DNA of 64,000 bases from Flavobacterium collinsii (GCF_902804485.1 NZ_CADCST010000082.1:1-64000); one strand, 5' to 3'. Positions 43,994 to 51,880 are shown, numbered from the stretch's first letter. Notes: a model not told the origin generated them from the sequence alone. A program made the numbers and translations.

Positions 43994-45856
43994 GTGAATT
44001 ACTTATCTGTAGAAAATATATCAAAGTCCTTTGGCGAAAGAACCTTGTTTGACAACATCTCTTTCGGGATCAATAAAGATCAAAAAATTGCCTTTATCGC
44101 AAAAAATGGTTCGGGGAAAACAACCATTATGAGCATTATCAATGGCTTGGACGAACCTGATACTGGACAGGTTGTTTTGAGAAAAGGAATCAGAATGGCT
44201 TTTCTTTCTCAGGATAACAACTTACAAGAGGAGTTGACTATTGAAGAAAGTATCTTTGCTTCAGACAATGAAACGCTTAAAATTATTGAGGCTTACGAAA
44301 AAGCACTTGAAAATCCGGACGATGAAGAAGCCTATCAAAAAGCTTTTGACGGAATGGATCAGCATAACGCCTGGGATTTTGAAACGCAATACAAGCAAAT
44401 TCTCTTCAAGTTAAAACTGGAAGACTTTAAACTAAAGGTAAAAAATCTTTCAGGAGGACAAAAGAAACGTCTTTCATTGGCGATCATTTTGATCAATCGT
44501 CCTGATTTATTGATTCTGGATGAGCCAACCAACCACTTAGATCTGGAAATGATCGAATGGCTGGAGAGTTATTTTGCCAAAGAAAATATTACCTTGTTTA
44601 TGGTAACGCACGATCGTTTCTTTTTAGAGCGTGTTTGTAACGAAATCATTGAACTTGACAACGGGAAACTATACCAATACAAAGGAAATTACTCTTACTA
44701 TTTAGAAAAAAAAGAAGAGCGAATTACCTCTGAGAACGCCAGTGTTGACAAAGCCAAAAACTTGTTTGTAAAAGAACTGGAATGGATGCGCCGTCAGCCA
44801 AAAGCGAGAACTACAAAATCGAAATCCCGTCAGGATGATTTTTATCTAATTAAAGAAAAAGCACAAAGTCGTCGTCAGGAAAATAAAGTAGAACTTGAAA
44901 TTAATATGGAACGTATGGGAAGTAAGATCATCGAACTTCACAAAATTTCTAAAAAATTCAAGGATCATGTGATTCTGGACAACTTTAGTTTCGATTTCCA
45001 ACGTGGAGCACGTATCGGAATTATTGGTAAAAACGGAACCGGAAAATCAACTTTCCTGAATCTGCTTACCGGAACACTCCCATTAGACAGTGGACGTGTC
45101 GTAAAAGGAGATACCATCAAAATTGGCTATTATACACAAACAGGAATTAACCCAAAACCCAACCAACGTGTAATTGATATCATTAAAGAATACGGAGAAT
45201 TTATTCCGTTGGCCAAAGGCCGAATGATCTCAGCTTCACAATTATTGGAACGTTTTCTTTTTGATGCCAAAAAACAATATGATTTTGTCGAAAAATTAAG
45301 TGGAGGAGAATTAAAACGTTTGTATTTATGTACCGTTTTGATTCAGAATCCGAACTTTTTAATTTTAGATGAGCCTACGAACGATTTAGACATTGTGACG
45401 CTAAACGTTTTAGAAAGTTTCCTTTTAGATTATCCGGGATGTTTACTTGTAGTTTCGCACGACCGTTATTTCATGGATAAAATTGTTGATCATTTATTTG
45501 TCTTCAGAGGAAATGGCGAAATTGAAAACTTCCCTGGAAACTATTCAGATTTCAGAGCTTATGAAGATAGCGCCGATGTGGCTCAAAAAGAAGAAAACAA
45601 AGCCGAAAAGAAAGACTGGAAACAAAATAATCCAACCGGAAACTTAACTTTCAACGAGCAAAAAGAATATCAAAAACTGGAAAGAGAAATCAAAGATCTC
45701 GAAATTGACAAAACCAAAATCGAACAATTATTCTCTGACGGAAAAGTGGCCGATACCGATATCGAAAAGAAAGCAAACGAATTGCAAAACATCATCAATA
45801 AAATAGATCAGAAAGAAGAACGTTGGTTCGAGCTTTCGGCTAAGATCGAGGGATAA
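43994..45856 (+). CDS. ABC-F ATPase (Uup-like)
   Basis: A 620-residue cytoplasmic ATPase with two ABC domains and no membrane part, of the ribosome-associated ABC-F class. The first domain has AKNGSGKTT (an alanine replaces the first glycine of the Walker A motif), LSGGQKKR and LLILDEPTNHLD; the second has GKNGTGKST, LSGGELKR and FLILDEPTNDLD. The inter-domain linker around residues 240-290 is Arg/Lys-rich, and a charged coiled-coil tail of about 90 residues (ending ERWFELSAKIEG) marks the Uup type. The start is GTG; the upstream ATG frame closes at once. Confidence 0.92.
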   Translation: MNYLSVENISKSFGERTLFDNISFGINKDQKIAFIAKNGSGKTTIMSIINGLDEPDTGQVVLRKGIRMAFLSQDNNLQEELTIEESIFASDNETLKIIEAYEKALENPDDEEAYQKAFDGMDQHNAWDFETQYKQILFKLKLEDFKLKVKNLSGGQKKRLSLAIILINRPDLLILDEPTNHLDLEMIEWLESYFAKENITLFMVTHDRFFLERVCNEIIELDNGKLYQYKGNYSYYLEKKEERITSENASVDKAKNLFVKELEWMRRQPKARTTKSKSRQDDFYLIKEKAQSRRQENKVELEINMERMGSKIIELHKISKKFKDHVILDNFSFDFQRGARIGIIGKNGTGKSTFLNLLTGTLPLDSGRVVKGDTIKIGYYTQTGINPKPNQRVIDIIKEYGEFIPLAKGRMISASQLLERFLFDAKKQYDFVEKLSGGELKRLYLCTVLIQNPNFLILDEPTNDLDIVTLNVLESFLLDYPGCLLVVSHDRYFMDKIVDHLFVFRGNGEIENFPGNYSDFRAYEDSADVAQKEENKAEKKDWKQNNPTGNLTFNEQKEYQKLEREIKDLEIDKTKIEQLFSDGKVADTDIEKKANELQNIINKIDQKEERWFELSAKIEG

Positions 45857-45862
45857 TTTTAG

Positions 45863-45897
45863 TTTTTCAGTCTCAGTTTTTCAGTCTCAGTTTTCAG
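45863..45897. repeat. CAGTCTCAGTTTT repeat (family A), left of the four-helix-bundle gene
   Basis: Two direct copies of TTTTTCAGTCTCAG are followed by TTTTCAG. The last 15 bases (45883-45897) are an exact inverted match to 46381-46395 on the other side of the four-helix-bundle gene. Confidence 0.8.
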
Positions 45898-45945
45898 CAC
45901 TGCTTATAATGAAAGAAAAATCTTAATTTAGCATAAAAACTAGTT

Positions 45946-46311
45946 ATGGATTTTAAAGATTTATTGGCCTATAAGAAATCATTTGAACTTGCAATGGAAA
46001 TTTTTGAATTGTCGAAAACGTTTCCTAAAGAAGAAAGGTTTTCTTTAACGGATCAAATACGTCGATCTTCGAGAAGTGTTAGTGCTAATATTGCTGAATC
46101 ATATAGAAAAAGAAGATATACAAATCATTTTATAAGTAAATTAACGGATAGCGATGCCGAAAACTCAGAAACAAGTACTTGGCTCGAATTTTCGTTAGAA
46201 TGCCAATACATTACAAAAGAAACATTTGACAAACTAAATATTAAAAATCTCGAAATTGGACGATTAATAAATTATATGATCAACAATCCAACTAAGTTTG
46301 GATGTGGATAA
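45946..46311 (+). CDS. Four-helix-bundle protein (23S rRNA IVS-protein family)
   Basis: A 121-residue cytoplasmic protein of the four-helix-bundle family first seen in 23S rRNA intervening sequences and related to the Avd accessory protein of diversity-generating retroelements. Marks are MDFKDLLAYKKSFELAM, FPKEERFSLTDQIRRSSRSVSANIAES, followed by the TYLEF-like STWLEFSLECQYI and LINYMINNP. Such genes are multi-copy in flavobacteria with unknown function. This one is flanked by perfect inverted repeats of family A. No 23S gene or reverse transcriptase is near. Confidence 0.88.
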   Translation: MDFKDLLAYKKSFELAMEIFELSKTFPKEERFSLTDQIRRSSRSVSANIAESYRKRRYTNHFISKLTDSDAENSETSTWLEFSLECQYITKETFDKLNIKNLEIGRLINYMINNPTKFGCG

Positions 46312-46330
46312 AACTAACTACCATTACAAA

Positions 46331-46395
46331 ACTGAAAACCGAGACTGAGACCGAGACTGAGACTGAGACCGAGACTGAGACTGAAAACTGAGACT
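46331..46395. repeat. Tandem GAGACY hexamers and CTGAAAACTGAGACT (family A), right side
   Basis: From 46341 to about 46382 the hexamer GAGACT/GAGACC repeats seven times, followed by CTGAAAACTGAGACT (46381-46395), the exact inverted partner of 45883-45897. Confidence 0.85.
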
Positions 46396-46431
46396 AATTC
46401 CTTATATTTACGACCTTAAAAAAACACCATA

Positions 46432-46893
46432 ATGAAAAAATTATTAGCTTCACTACTACTTGCTGTAATGCTTTTTGTTTCTTGCTCAAAAGATGAAAAA
46501 GAAAAAGATTACACAGCTCAAAACGAGAAAGAAATTGTCGATTATATTGCCAAAAACAAACTAACAGCGCAAAAAACCAATTCTGGACTATACTACTTTA
46601 TTGACGTTCCCGGAACCGGAATTCAGCCAACGGCAAAATCTAATGTAACCGTAGCTTACAGAGGTTCTTTTATCGATGGAACGGTATTCGATCAAAGTAA
46701 TTCAGATGGAATCTCTTTCAATTTAGATGAAGTTGTAAAAGGCTGGACAGAAGGTATTCCTTATTTTAAAACTGGTGGAAGCGGAATTCTTCTTGTTCCT
46801 TCGCATTTGGGCTATGGCAGCAAAGGAAATAAAAAAATCCCTGGAGGTTCAGTACTTATTTTTGATATTAAGTTAATCAAAGTAAACAAATAA
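46432..46893 (+). CDS. FKBP-type peptidyl-prolyl isomerase lipoprotein
   Basis: A 153-residue lipoprotein with a leader ending in LFVSC (Cys18) and one FKBP domain. The domain shows SNVTVAYRGSFIDGTVFDQS, VVKGWTEGIPYFKTGGSG and VPSHLGYGSKGNKKIPGGSVLIFDIKL, the usual isomerase core. It should assist folding of envelope proteins. It resembles the GldI-type FKBP lipoproteins of gliding flavobacteria, but this is similarity of type, not proof of that role. It follows the family A repeat by 36 bases. Confidence 0.92.
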   Translation: MKKLLASLLLAVMLFVSCSKDEKEKDYTAQNEKEIVDYIAKNKLTAQKTNSGLYYFIDVPGTGIQPTAKSNVTVAYRGSFIDGTVFDQSNSDGISFNLDEVVKGWTEGIPYFKTGGSGILLVPSHLGYGSKGNKKIPGGSVLIFDIKLIKVNK

Positions 46894-46974
46894 AACAGGC
46901 TTGCTCAATGACCATTCCCATTTTTAAAGCAGAGCAAATCACAACTTCAGAGCATCATTGAAAGATAAAACATC

Positions 46975-47766
46975 ATGTTATTTCAAATAAAGTCTTATTT
47001 AAAATTTCTTTGGAATTCCAAAAATGAACACGGAGTGCATTCGCCCTTCGTGTTTCATTTATTGACGAAATGTTTTTATGATAAGAAACCCAAACCGGAG
47101 TACAAAATCCTTAAGAACTACAGGAAATCACTTTTAGAAAATAAAATTTTCATTGAAGTAACCGATTTTGGTGCCGGTTCAAAAGTTTTCAAATCTAACA
47201 GAAGGCAAATTTCAAAAATTGCTTCCGCAGCCGGAATTTCTCCAAAACGAGCTGAATTGTTATTTAGAGTTACCCAATATTTCAAGCCCGAAAATGTGTT
47301 AGAAATAGGAACTTCGTTAGGTATGGCAACTGCAGCTTTGTCTTTAGGAAATACAAAAGCAAAAGTTATTACATTAGAAGGCTGTCCAAATACGGCAAAT
47401 GTTGCTCAAAATCAATTTACGAAATTTGATTGTTCTAATATAAATTCGATTGTAACAGAATTTAAAAACTATCTTCAGGATATTCAATTGAGACTGAAAA
47501 CAGAGACTGCAAACTTCGATTTAATCTATTTCGACGGTAATCATTCTAAAAAAGCAACTCTGGAATATTTTGAGCTTTTACTACCAACAATCAACAACGA
47601 TTCGGTTTGGATCTTTGACGACATTCATTGGTCAGAAGAAATGGAAGGAGCCTGGGAGATTATCAAAAATCATCCTAAAGTAACCGTTACGATTGATACT
47701 TTTCAATGGGGATTTGTCTTTTTCAGATACGAACAGGAAAAAGAACATTTTGTGATTCGCACTTAA
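46975..47766 (+). CDS. SAM-dependent methyltransferase
   Basis: A 263-residue class I methyltransferase, close to the Methyltransf_24/O-methyltransferase group. Motif I is VLEIGTSLGMAT (108-119) and the post-motifs include VITLEGCPN and FDLIYFDGNHSK, then WIFDDIHWSEEMEGAW. Residues about 171-180 (QLRLKTETAN) are encoded by a family A repeat that appears to have been inserted in frame. The N-terminus with FLWNSKNEHGVHSPFVF is the usual flavobacterial form. Substrate unknown. Confidence 0.87.
   Translation: MLFQIKSYLKFLWNSKNEHGVHSPFVFHLLTKCFYDKKPKPEYKILKNYRKSLLENKIFIEVTDFGAGSKVFKSNRRQISKIASAAGISPKRAELLFRVTQYFKPENVLEIGTSLGMATAALSLGNTKAKVITLEGCPNTANVAQNQFTKFDCSNINSIVTEFKNYLQDIQLRLKTETANFDLIYFDGNHSKKATLEYFELLLPTINNDSVWIFDDIHWSEEMEGAWEIIKNHPKVTVTIDTFQWGFVFFRYEQEKEHFVIRT
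47486..47510. repeat. Family A repeat within the methyltransferase gene
   Basis: Two units, GAGACTGAAAA (47490-47500 area) and CAGAGACTG, repeat the CTGAGACTGAAAAC theme seen between genes at 45863, 46331 and 51881. The reading frame is kept. Confidence 0.65.
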
Positions 47767-47790
47767 CAAATTTCAGTATACAATTTTTAT

Positions 47791-47798
47791 TACATTTG
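47791..47798 (+). promoter_or_regulatory. -7 promoter box of the 47817 hydrolase gene
   Basis: TACATTTG fits TAnnTTTG and lies 18 bases before the ATG at 47817, which supports that start over the much longer frame that would overlap the methyltransferase gene. Confidence 0.55.
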
Positions 47799-47816
47799 TT
47801 ACTATACGAAGTTTAT

Positions 47817-48668
47817 ATGAATGCAATCAAAATAGATACACCTTTAGAATACTCTATAGCCGTAACTGAATTTCTTTCAGACAATCCAAATGCCAATTGT
47901 GTTATTATTGCTTCTGCCACAGGAGTTAAGCAAAATTATTATCAGAATTTTTCAAAGTTTTTATCTAAAAACAATTACTCTGTTTTCACCTTTGACTATG
48001 GAGGAATTGGCGATTCTAAAATTCAATCACTTTCTAAGTTTTCTACAACAGCTTCAAATTGGGCACAAAACGACTTTGAAAGCGTAGTTAAATATGTCAA
48101 AAATAAAAATCCAAACAGCAAATTACTCATCATAACACACAGTATTGGCGGTCAACTTATTGGCTTAGTTCCTTCGAATAATTTATTTGACGGCGTTATA
48201 ATGGTTGCATCACAATCTGGAAGCTGGGTACATTGGAAAGGATTTGACAGATTAAAAATGAAATTTTTATGGTATGTAATAATCCCCTCTTTCTGCAGAA
48301 TTTTCAACTACCTGCCTTCCAGTCACTTCACGCGAATGGAAGATTTACCTAAGGGAATGGCACTCGAATGGGCTAAATGGTGCAAAAAACCGAACTATCA
48401 TTTTGACTCCATCAAAAATGTAAAAGAGAGCTACGACAAAATAAAATGCCAAATAAAATCCTACAGCATCGATAATGATTTTTATGCCACTGTGCCAGCA
48501 ATCAACTGGATTGCATCACAATTCAAAAATGCTGAAGTCACCAGAACGCATTTAAAAGCCGAAGAATTTGGCGTAAAAGATATTGGGCATTTTGGCTTTT
48601 TTAAAAAGATATTTAAAGAGAGTATTTGGGAACTCTTTTTAAAGGATTTAAGGAAATTCGAGAACTAG
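47817..48668 (+). CDS. Alpha/beta hydrolase, serine aminopeptidase-like
   Basis: A 283-residue cytoplasmic hydrolase. The start ATG 47817 (MNAIKIDTPLEYSIAV) fits its promoter box; the frame extends 37 codons upstream into the methyltransferase gene but has no support there. The nucleophile elbow is LLIITHSIGGQ with Ser109, the oxyanion site is near IIASATGVKQNYY, and the late catalytic His lies in DIGHFGFF. Relatives include predicted serine aminopeptidases and monoglyceride lipases. Substrate unknown. Confidence 0.82.
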   Translation: MNAIKIDTPLEYSIAVTEFLSDNPNANCVIIASATGVKQNYYQNFSKFLSKNNYSVFTFDYGGIGDSKIQSLSKFSTTASNWAQNDFESVVKYVKNKNPNSKLLIITHSIGGQLIGLVPSNNLFDGVIMVASQSGSWVHWKGFDRLKMKFLWYVIIPSFCRIFNYLPSSHFTRMEDLPKGMALEWAKWCKKPNYHFDSIKNVKESYDKIKCQIKSYSIDNDFYATVPAINWIASQFKNAEVTRTHLKAEEFGVKDIGHFGFFKKIFKESIWELFLKDLRKFEN

Positions 48669-48727
48669 CATCTTCTAAATTAAGGTATAATATCTGACAA
48701 AAACAGATGTTTTATGAGATGTTTTTT

Positions 48728-48771
48728 TATCTTTGAAATTTACACTTTTAGTACAGATAGCTTTATCTTTG
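48728..48771 (+). promoter_or_regulatory. Two identical -7 boxes (TATCTTTG) before the XRE gene
   Basis: TATCTTTG occurs at 48728-48735 and again at 48764-48771, 36 bases apart; the second is 25 bases before the ATG. Either could be used, and the sequence around them is duplicated (TTATCTTTGAA). Confidence 0.45.
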
Positions 48772-48796
48772 AACCTTCAGAAAAAAGACACTCATT

Positions 48797-49195
48797 ATGG
48801 AACAGAAAATTCATCAGGGAAGAAATGTAAAACGCTTCAGAGAAATGCTTGGCATCAAACAGGAAGCATTGGCTTATGATTTAGGAGAAGACTGGAACCA
48901 GAAAAAAATTTCTATGCTGGAACAGAAAGACATAATTGAAGACAGTTTACTAAGACAAATCTCTAATTCCCTGAAAATTCCTGTTGAAGCTTTTCAAAAT
49001 TTTGATGAAGAACAGGCGGTGAATGTTATTGCGAATACATTTAATACCAATGATAATGCAACTGGATTTGTAATTAATAATTATAATCCAATTGAAAAGA
49101 TTATCCAATTACATGAAGAAAAAATTGCACTATATGAACGTATGCTGAAAGAGAAAGATGAAATGTTGGCAAGGCTTGAAAAGTTAATCAAATAG
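48797..49195 (+). CDS. XRE-family helix-turn-helix regulator
   Basis: A 132-residue DNA-binding protein with an N-terminal XRE-type HTH (GRNVKRFREMLGIKQEALAYDLGEDWNQKKISMLEQ, about residues 8-43). The second half is an Asn-rich stretch (NTFNTNDNATGFVINNYNP) and a C-terminal coiled coil (EEKIALYERMLKEKDEMLARLEKLIK) that probably mediates oligomers. It sits alone. A partial copy of its last 14 codons lies 170 bases after its stop. Target genes are unknown. Confidence 0.85.
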   Translation: MEQKIHQGRNVKRFREMLGIKQEALAYDLGEDWNQKKISMLEQKDIIEDSLLRQISNSLKIPVEAFQNFDEEQAVNVIANTFNTNDNATGFVINNYNPIEKIIQLHEEKIALYERMLKEKDEMLARLEKLIK

Positions 49196-49213
49196 ACGAT
49201 CTAAAAAAATAAT

Positions 49214-49356
49214 TTAACACATAGAAACATAGATTCTAAGTGTGTAAAGAAGAATCCAAAAAGAAACACGTTTCTTAAACATAGTGCTCTCTGTGTGTTT
49301 TAAATTAAGTGAAACGCCTTTTTTAAGAGTGTTAAATCTATGTCTCTATGTGTTTA
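49214..49356 (+). repeat. Long palindromic element, family D, copy 1
   Basis: TTAACACATAGAAACATAGATT at the left (49214-49235) is mirrored with two changes at 49335-49356. The centre holds a second small palindrome (AAACATAG...CTGTGTGTT) and the core AAGTGAAACGCCTTTT. A second copy in the opposite orientation is at 58431-58564. Confidence 0.8.
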
Positions 49357-49364
49357 AAAATAGC

Positions 49365-49409
49365 ATGCTAAAAGAGAAAGATAAATTGATGGCAAGGCTA
49401 GAAAATTAA
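49365..49409 (+). pseudogene. Duplicated 3'-end fragment of an XRE gene
   Basis: The frame MLKEKDKLMARLEN stop repeats the tail of the XRE protein at 48797 (MLKEKDEMLARLEK) with about 36 of 42 bases identical by eye. It directly follows the right arm of repeat D1. It is too short to be a gene and is best read as the remnant of a lost second copy or a duplicated tail. Confidence 0.7.
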
Positions 49410-49450
49410 TTATCATATAACTTTCAGAATTACCACATTATTAGAACATA

Positions 49451-49481
49451 AAAAAGGCGATCATTAACTGATCGCCTTTTT
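49451..49481. terminator. Bidirectional terminator before the 49503 gene end
   Basis: AAAAAGGCGATC and GATCGCCTTTTT form a perfect 12-base stem with a seven-base loop. A and T runs on both sides allow use from either strand; it ends the minus-strand lipoprotein gene. Confidence 0.9.
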
Positions 49482-49502
49482 CGTTTCATTCAAAATAATT
49501 AT

Positions 49503-50162
49503 TTATTTTTTAGCAGCTGCCGTTTCTTCAGACTTCGCACCCATTCTATTTAAGGTGTACATTGGAGCAAATTTCAACTTCAAACCGGCAATTTTGCGAT
49601 TGTCTTCGCCTGTTAAGCCTTCTTTTTCAACTGTATTTTTTCGGCTGTCAAGTGCTTCATACATCAATTTAATTTCGTCCCAGTCTTCACGGGAATAACT
49701 GTCTTTATTTTTTTCCACCGTATGCACAAACTGTTGATATACACTATGAATGTTTTTAGCATTCACCCAGGCAAAACTCATATCTTCTCCAATCTTTCCT
49801 TCACCAAATAGAGCATTACGCAACTGTTGTTTTGGACTAGGCGCTGGAGGAGCAAGAATAGTTACCATATTATTTCTAAATTCTTCGTATTTAATCTTAC
49901 TCGTATTTATTTTCTCTGTTGCGGCACTATTTTCTTTAATATCAGCAAGTGCCAGTTGAGCATTAGCAGCTCTTGTTTCATACTCTGCCTCAACGGCTTT
50001 CCAATCAGCCTTTAAATCGTCAGCCTTAACATTTTTAACGGAGTCGACATAAGCAACATAAGAGTCGATTGTTTTTTGAGCCTGTTCCTGTTTTTCATCT
50101 TTACACGATACAAAACCTAATGCGATTAGCGCAATTCCGGACAACAATGGTATATTTTTCAT
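49503..50162 (-). CDS. Helical lipoprotein, function unknown
   Basis: A 219-residue lipoprotein with a leader ending in FVSC (Cys20). The mature part is charged and helical (KTIDSYVAYVDSVKNVK, AVEAEYETRAANAQLALADIKEN) with a Pro/Ala break (LAPPAPSPKQQLRNALFGEG) and an Ala-rich, Lys-ending tail. Similar unassigned lipoproteins are frequent in Flavobacterium. It is monocistronic, with its own promoter box and a strong terminator. Confidence 0.78.
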   Translation of the reverse strand: MKNIPLLSGIALIALGFVSCKDEKQEQAQKTIDSYVAYVDSVKNVKADDLKADWKAVEAEYETRAANAQLALADIKENSAATEKINTSKIKYEEFRNNMVTILAPPAPSPKQQLRNALFGEGKIGEDMSFAWVNAKNIHSVYQQFVHTVEKNKDSYSREDWDEIKLMYEALDSRKNTVEKEGLTGEDNRKIAGLKLKFAPMYTLNRMGAKSEETAAAKK

Positions 50163-50187
50163 AATCTGATTATTTAAAGTTAGATTT

Positions 50188-50195
50188 CAAATATA
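50188..50195 (-). promoter_or_regulatory. -7 promoter box of the 49503 lipoprotein gene
   Basis: TATATTTG on the minus strand fits TAnnTTTG and lies 26 bases before the ATG. Confidence 0.5.
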
Positions 50196-50459
50196 CCTCT
50201 AAAAACACTCGTAAAATTAATAATTACAAATATTTTAACATTATAAATAAAAATAAAATATAAAAAATGGCAATTATATAAATTTAATTTAAAATTATAC
50301 AACATTTTTTTTAGTCTTTAAGCATTTAGTCGAAAAAAGTTGAAACAACAACCGAATTTATATACAGCAATAGAACTTCTGTAACAAAAATCAATTTGAG
50401 GCTACTTATCGTTTATTGAAAAGTGTTTTGTACTTTTAAATCCAAAATTGTAAATCGAA

Positions 50460-51146
50460 ATGGCAAATCCATTAATTAAAATAACCAAGATCAAACGAGA
50501 TTTTGTGCTAGGTAACGAAATTGTTTATGTTTTGAAAGGAATCAATTTAGAAATCAACAAAGGTGAATATGTGGCTTTAATGGGGCCATCAGGATCCGGA
50601 AAATCGACTTTAATGAATCTGTTAGGTTGTTTGGACACGCCAACTTCAGGACATTATATTCTGAACGGAAAAGATGTCAGCCAAATGGGAGACGATGAAC
50701 TGGCAGGAATTCGAAACAAAGAAATTGGTTTTGTATTTCAGACTTTTAATCTATTGCCCAGAACAACTGCCTTAGACAATGTTGCATTACCCATGATTTA
50801 TGCCGGATATTCAAAATCTGAGCGCACCAAACGCGCTGAAGAAGTTTTAAAACAGGTAAATCTCGCAGACCGAATGGACCATCAGCCTAATCAGCTTTCC
50901 GGAGGACAACGCCAACGTGTTGCCATTGCAAGAGCTTTGGTAAACAAACCTTCGATTATTTTGGCCGATGAGCCAACCGGAAACTTAGACAGCAAAACCT
51001 CTGTAGAAATCATGAAGCTTTTTGGCGACATTCACGCGCAAGGAAACACAGTGATCCTTGTAACCCATGAAGAAGATATTGCAGCTTATGCACATAGAGT
51101 TATTCGTTTAAGAGATGGATTAATTGAAAGTGACACCACGAAATAG
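50460..51146 (+). CDS. ABC transporter ATP-binding protein (LolD/MacB type)
   Basis: A 228-residue ATPase of the class that powers LolCDE, MacAB-like or FtsEX-like membrane partners. It has Walker A GPSGSGKS (42-49), [16 protein letters not shown] in the Q loop, the signature [15 protein letters not shown], Walker [14 protein letters not shown] and the switch histidine in [14 protein letters not shown]. No permease gene lies on either side, so its membrane partner must be encoded elsewhere. About 300 AT-rich bases without genes precede it. Confidence 0.9.
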   Translation: MANPLIKITKIKRDFVLGNEIVYVLKGINLEINKGEYVALMGPSGSGKSTLMNLLGCLDTPTSGHYILNGKDVSQMGDDELAGIRNKEIGFVFQTFNLLPRTTALDNVALPMIYAGYSKSERTKRAEEVLKQVNLADRMDHQPNQLSGGQRQRVAIARALVNKPSIILADEPTGNLDSKTSVEIMKLFGDIHAQGNTVILVTHEEDIAAYAHRVIRLRDGLIESDTTK

Positions 51147-51188
51147 TTTAATCGTTTATTTGGTTAATTGTTTAATTGGAAAAGAAAC

Positions 51189-51292
51189 TTAGTAGTCACT
51201 TAGTATCTTAAAATCTTTAAAAAAATTCTGATTGTAAATTGGTTCAAACGTGAAAAACCTTAGAATCTTAGTGCCTCAGAACCTTAGCATCT
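51189..51292. repeat. CTTAG/CTAAG repeat cluster (family C), copy 2
   Basis: ACTTAGTAGTCACTTAGTATCTTAA on the left and CCTTAGAATCTTAGTGCCTCAGAACCTTAGCATCTTTAAA on the right share the units of the cluster at 31529. The block fills the gap between the ABC ATPase and the adenosyltransferase genes. Confidence 0.6.
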
Positions 51293-51301
51293 TTAAAAAA
51301 A

Positions 51302-51871
51302 ATGAAAGTATATACAAAAACAGGAGATAAAGGAACAACCGCTCTTTTTGGAGGTACACGTGTTCCTAAAGATCACATTCGAATTGACAGTTATGGTACT
51401 GTCGACGAACTAAACTCTTATATAGGACTTATTCGTGATCAGGAAATGGATGCCCATTATAAAACCATTTTAATCGAGATTCAGGATCGTTTATTTACCG
51501 TTGGTGCCATTTTGGCAACACCACAAGAAAAAGAAGTCTTAAAAAATGGTGAGCTACGTTTGAAGAATCTTGGAATAATTGATTCTGATATCGAATTGTT
51601 AGAGAACGAAATTGATCAAATGGAGGAAAGTCTTCCACAAATGACTCATTTTGTTTTACCCGGAGGACATCCCACTGTGTCACATTGTCATATAGCACGT
51701 TGTATTTGTCGTCGCGCCGAGCGTTTGGCAGTACATTTAAGCCATAATGAACCCGTTCCTGAAATCGCAATCCGATACTTAAACCGACTTTCTGACTACC
51801 TTTTTGTATTGGCACGGAAGTTGACCTCTGACTTACATGCGGAGGAAGTAAAATGGATTCCGAGAAAGTAA
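51302..51871 (+). CDS. Cob(I)alamin adenosyltransferase, PduO type
   Basis: Converts cob(I)alamin or its precursors to the adenosylated coenzyme. The 189-residue product starts MKVYTKTGDKGTTALFGG (the ATP-binding N-terminus of the PduO type), continues DSYGTVDELNSYIG and has CHIARCICRRAERLAV and YLNRLSDYLFVLAR, all family marks. The rest is a five-helix bundle. Other cobalamin genes are not adjacent, but the B12-type radical SAM protein at 17981 is a possible user. A repeat-derived stem-loop follows the stop. Confidence 0.93.
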   Translation: MKVYTKTGDKGTTALFGGTRVPKDHIRIDSYGTVDELNSYIGLIRDQEMDAHYKTILIEIQDRLFTVGAILATPQEKEVLKNGELRLKNLGIIDSDIELLENEIDQMEESLPQMTHFVLPGGHPTVSHCHIARCICRRAERLAVHLSHNEPVPEIAIRYLNRLSDYLFVLARKLTSDLHAEEVKWIPRK

Positions 51872-51880
51872 TTCAGTCGC

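Larger units (their letters stand above)
49196..49502. other. Repeat-filled gap after the XRE gene
   Basis: These 307 bases hold no complete gene. They contain the palindromic repeat D1 (49214-49356), a 3'-end fragment of an XRE-like gene (49365-49409) and a bidirectional terminator (49451-49481). Confidence 0.7.

Noticed and set aside
45946-46311. Diversity-generating retroelement accessory gene
   Set aside because: The protein is of the right family, but no reverse transcriptase, template repeat or variable repeat is seen in the window.
46341-46395. Possible CRISPR array
   Set aside because: The units are contiguous hexamers with no spacers and no cas genes are near.
47706-47816. Upstream extension of the alpha/beta hydrolase gene
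   Set aside because: It overlaps the methyltransferase gene in another frame, and a promoter box at 47791 places the start at 47817.
51147-51301. Possible cobalamin riboswitch before the adenosyltransferase gene
   Set aside because: The gap is filled by CTTAG-type repeats and I see no B12-box-like sequence.
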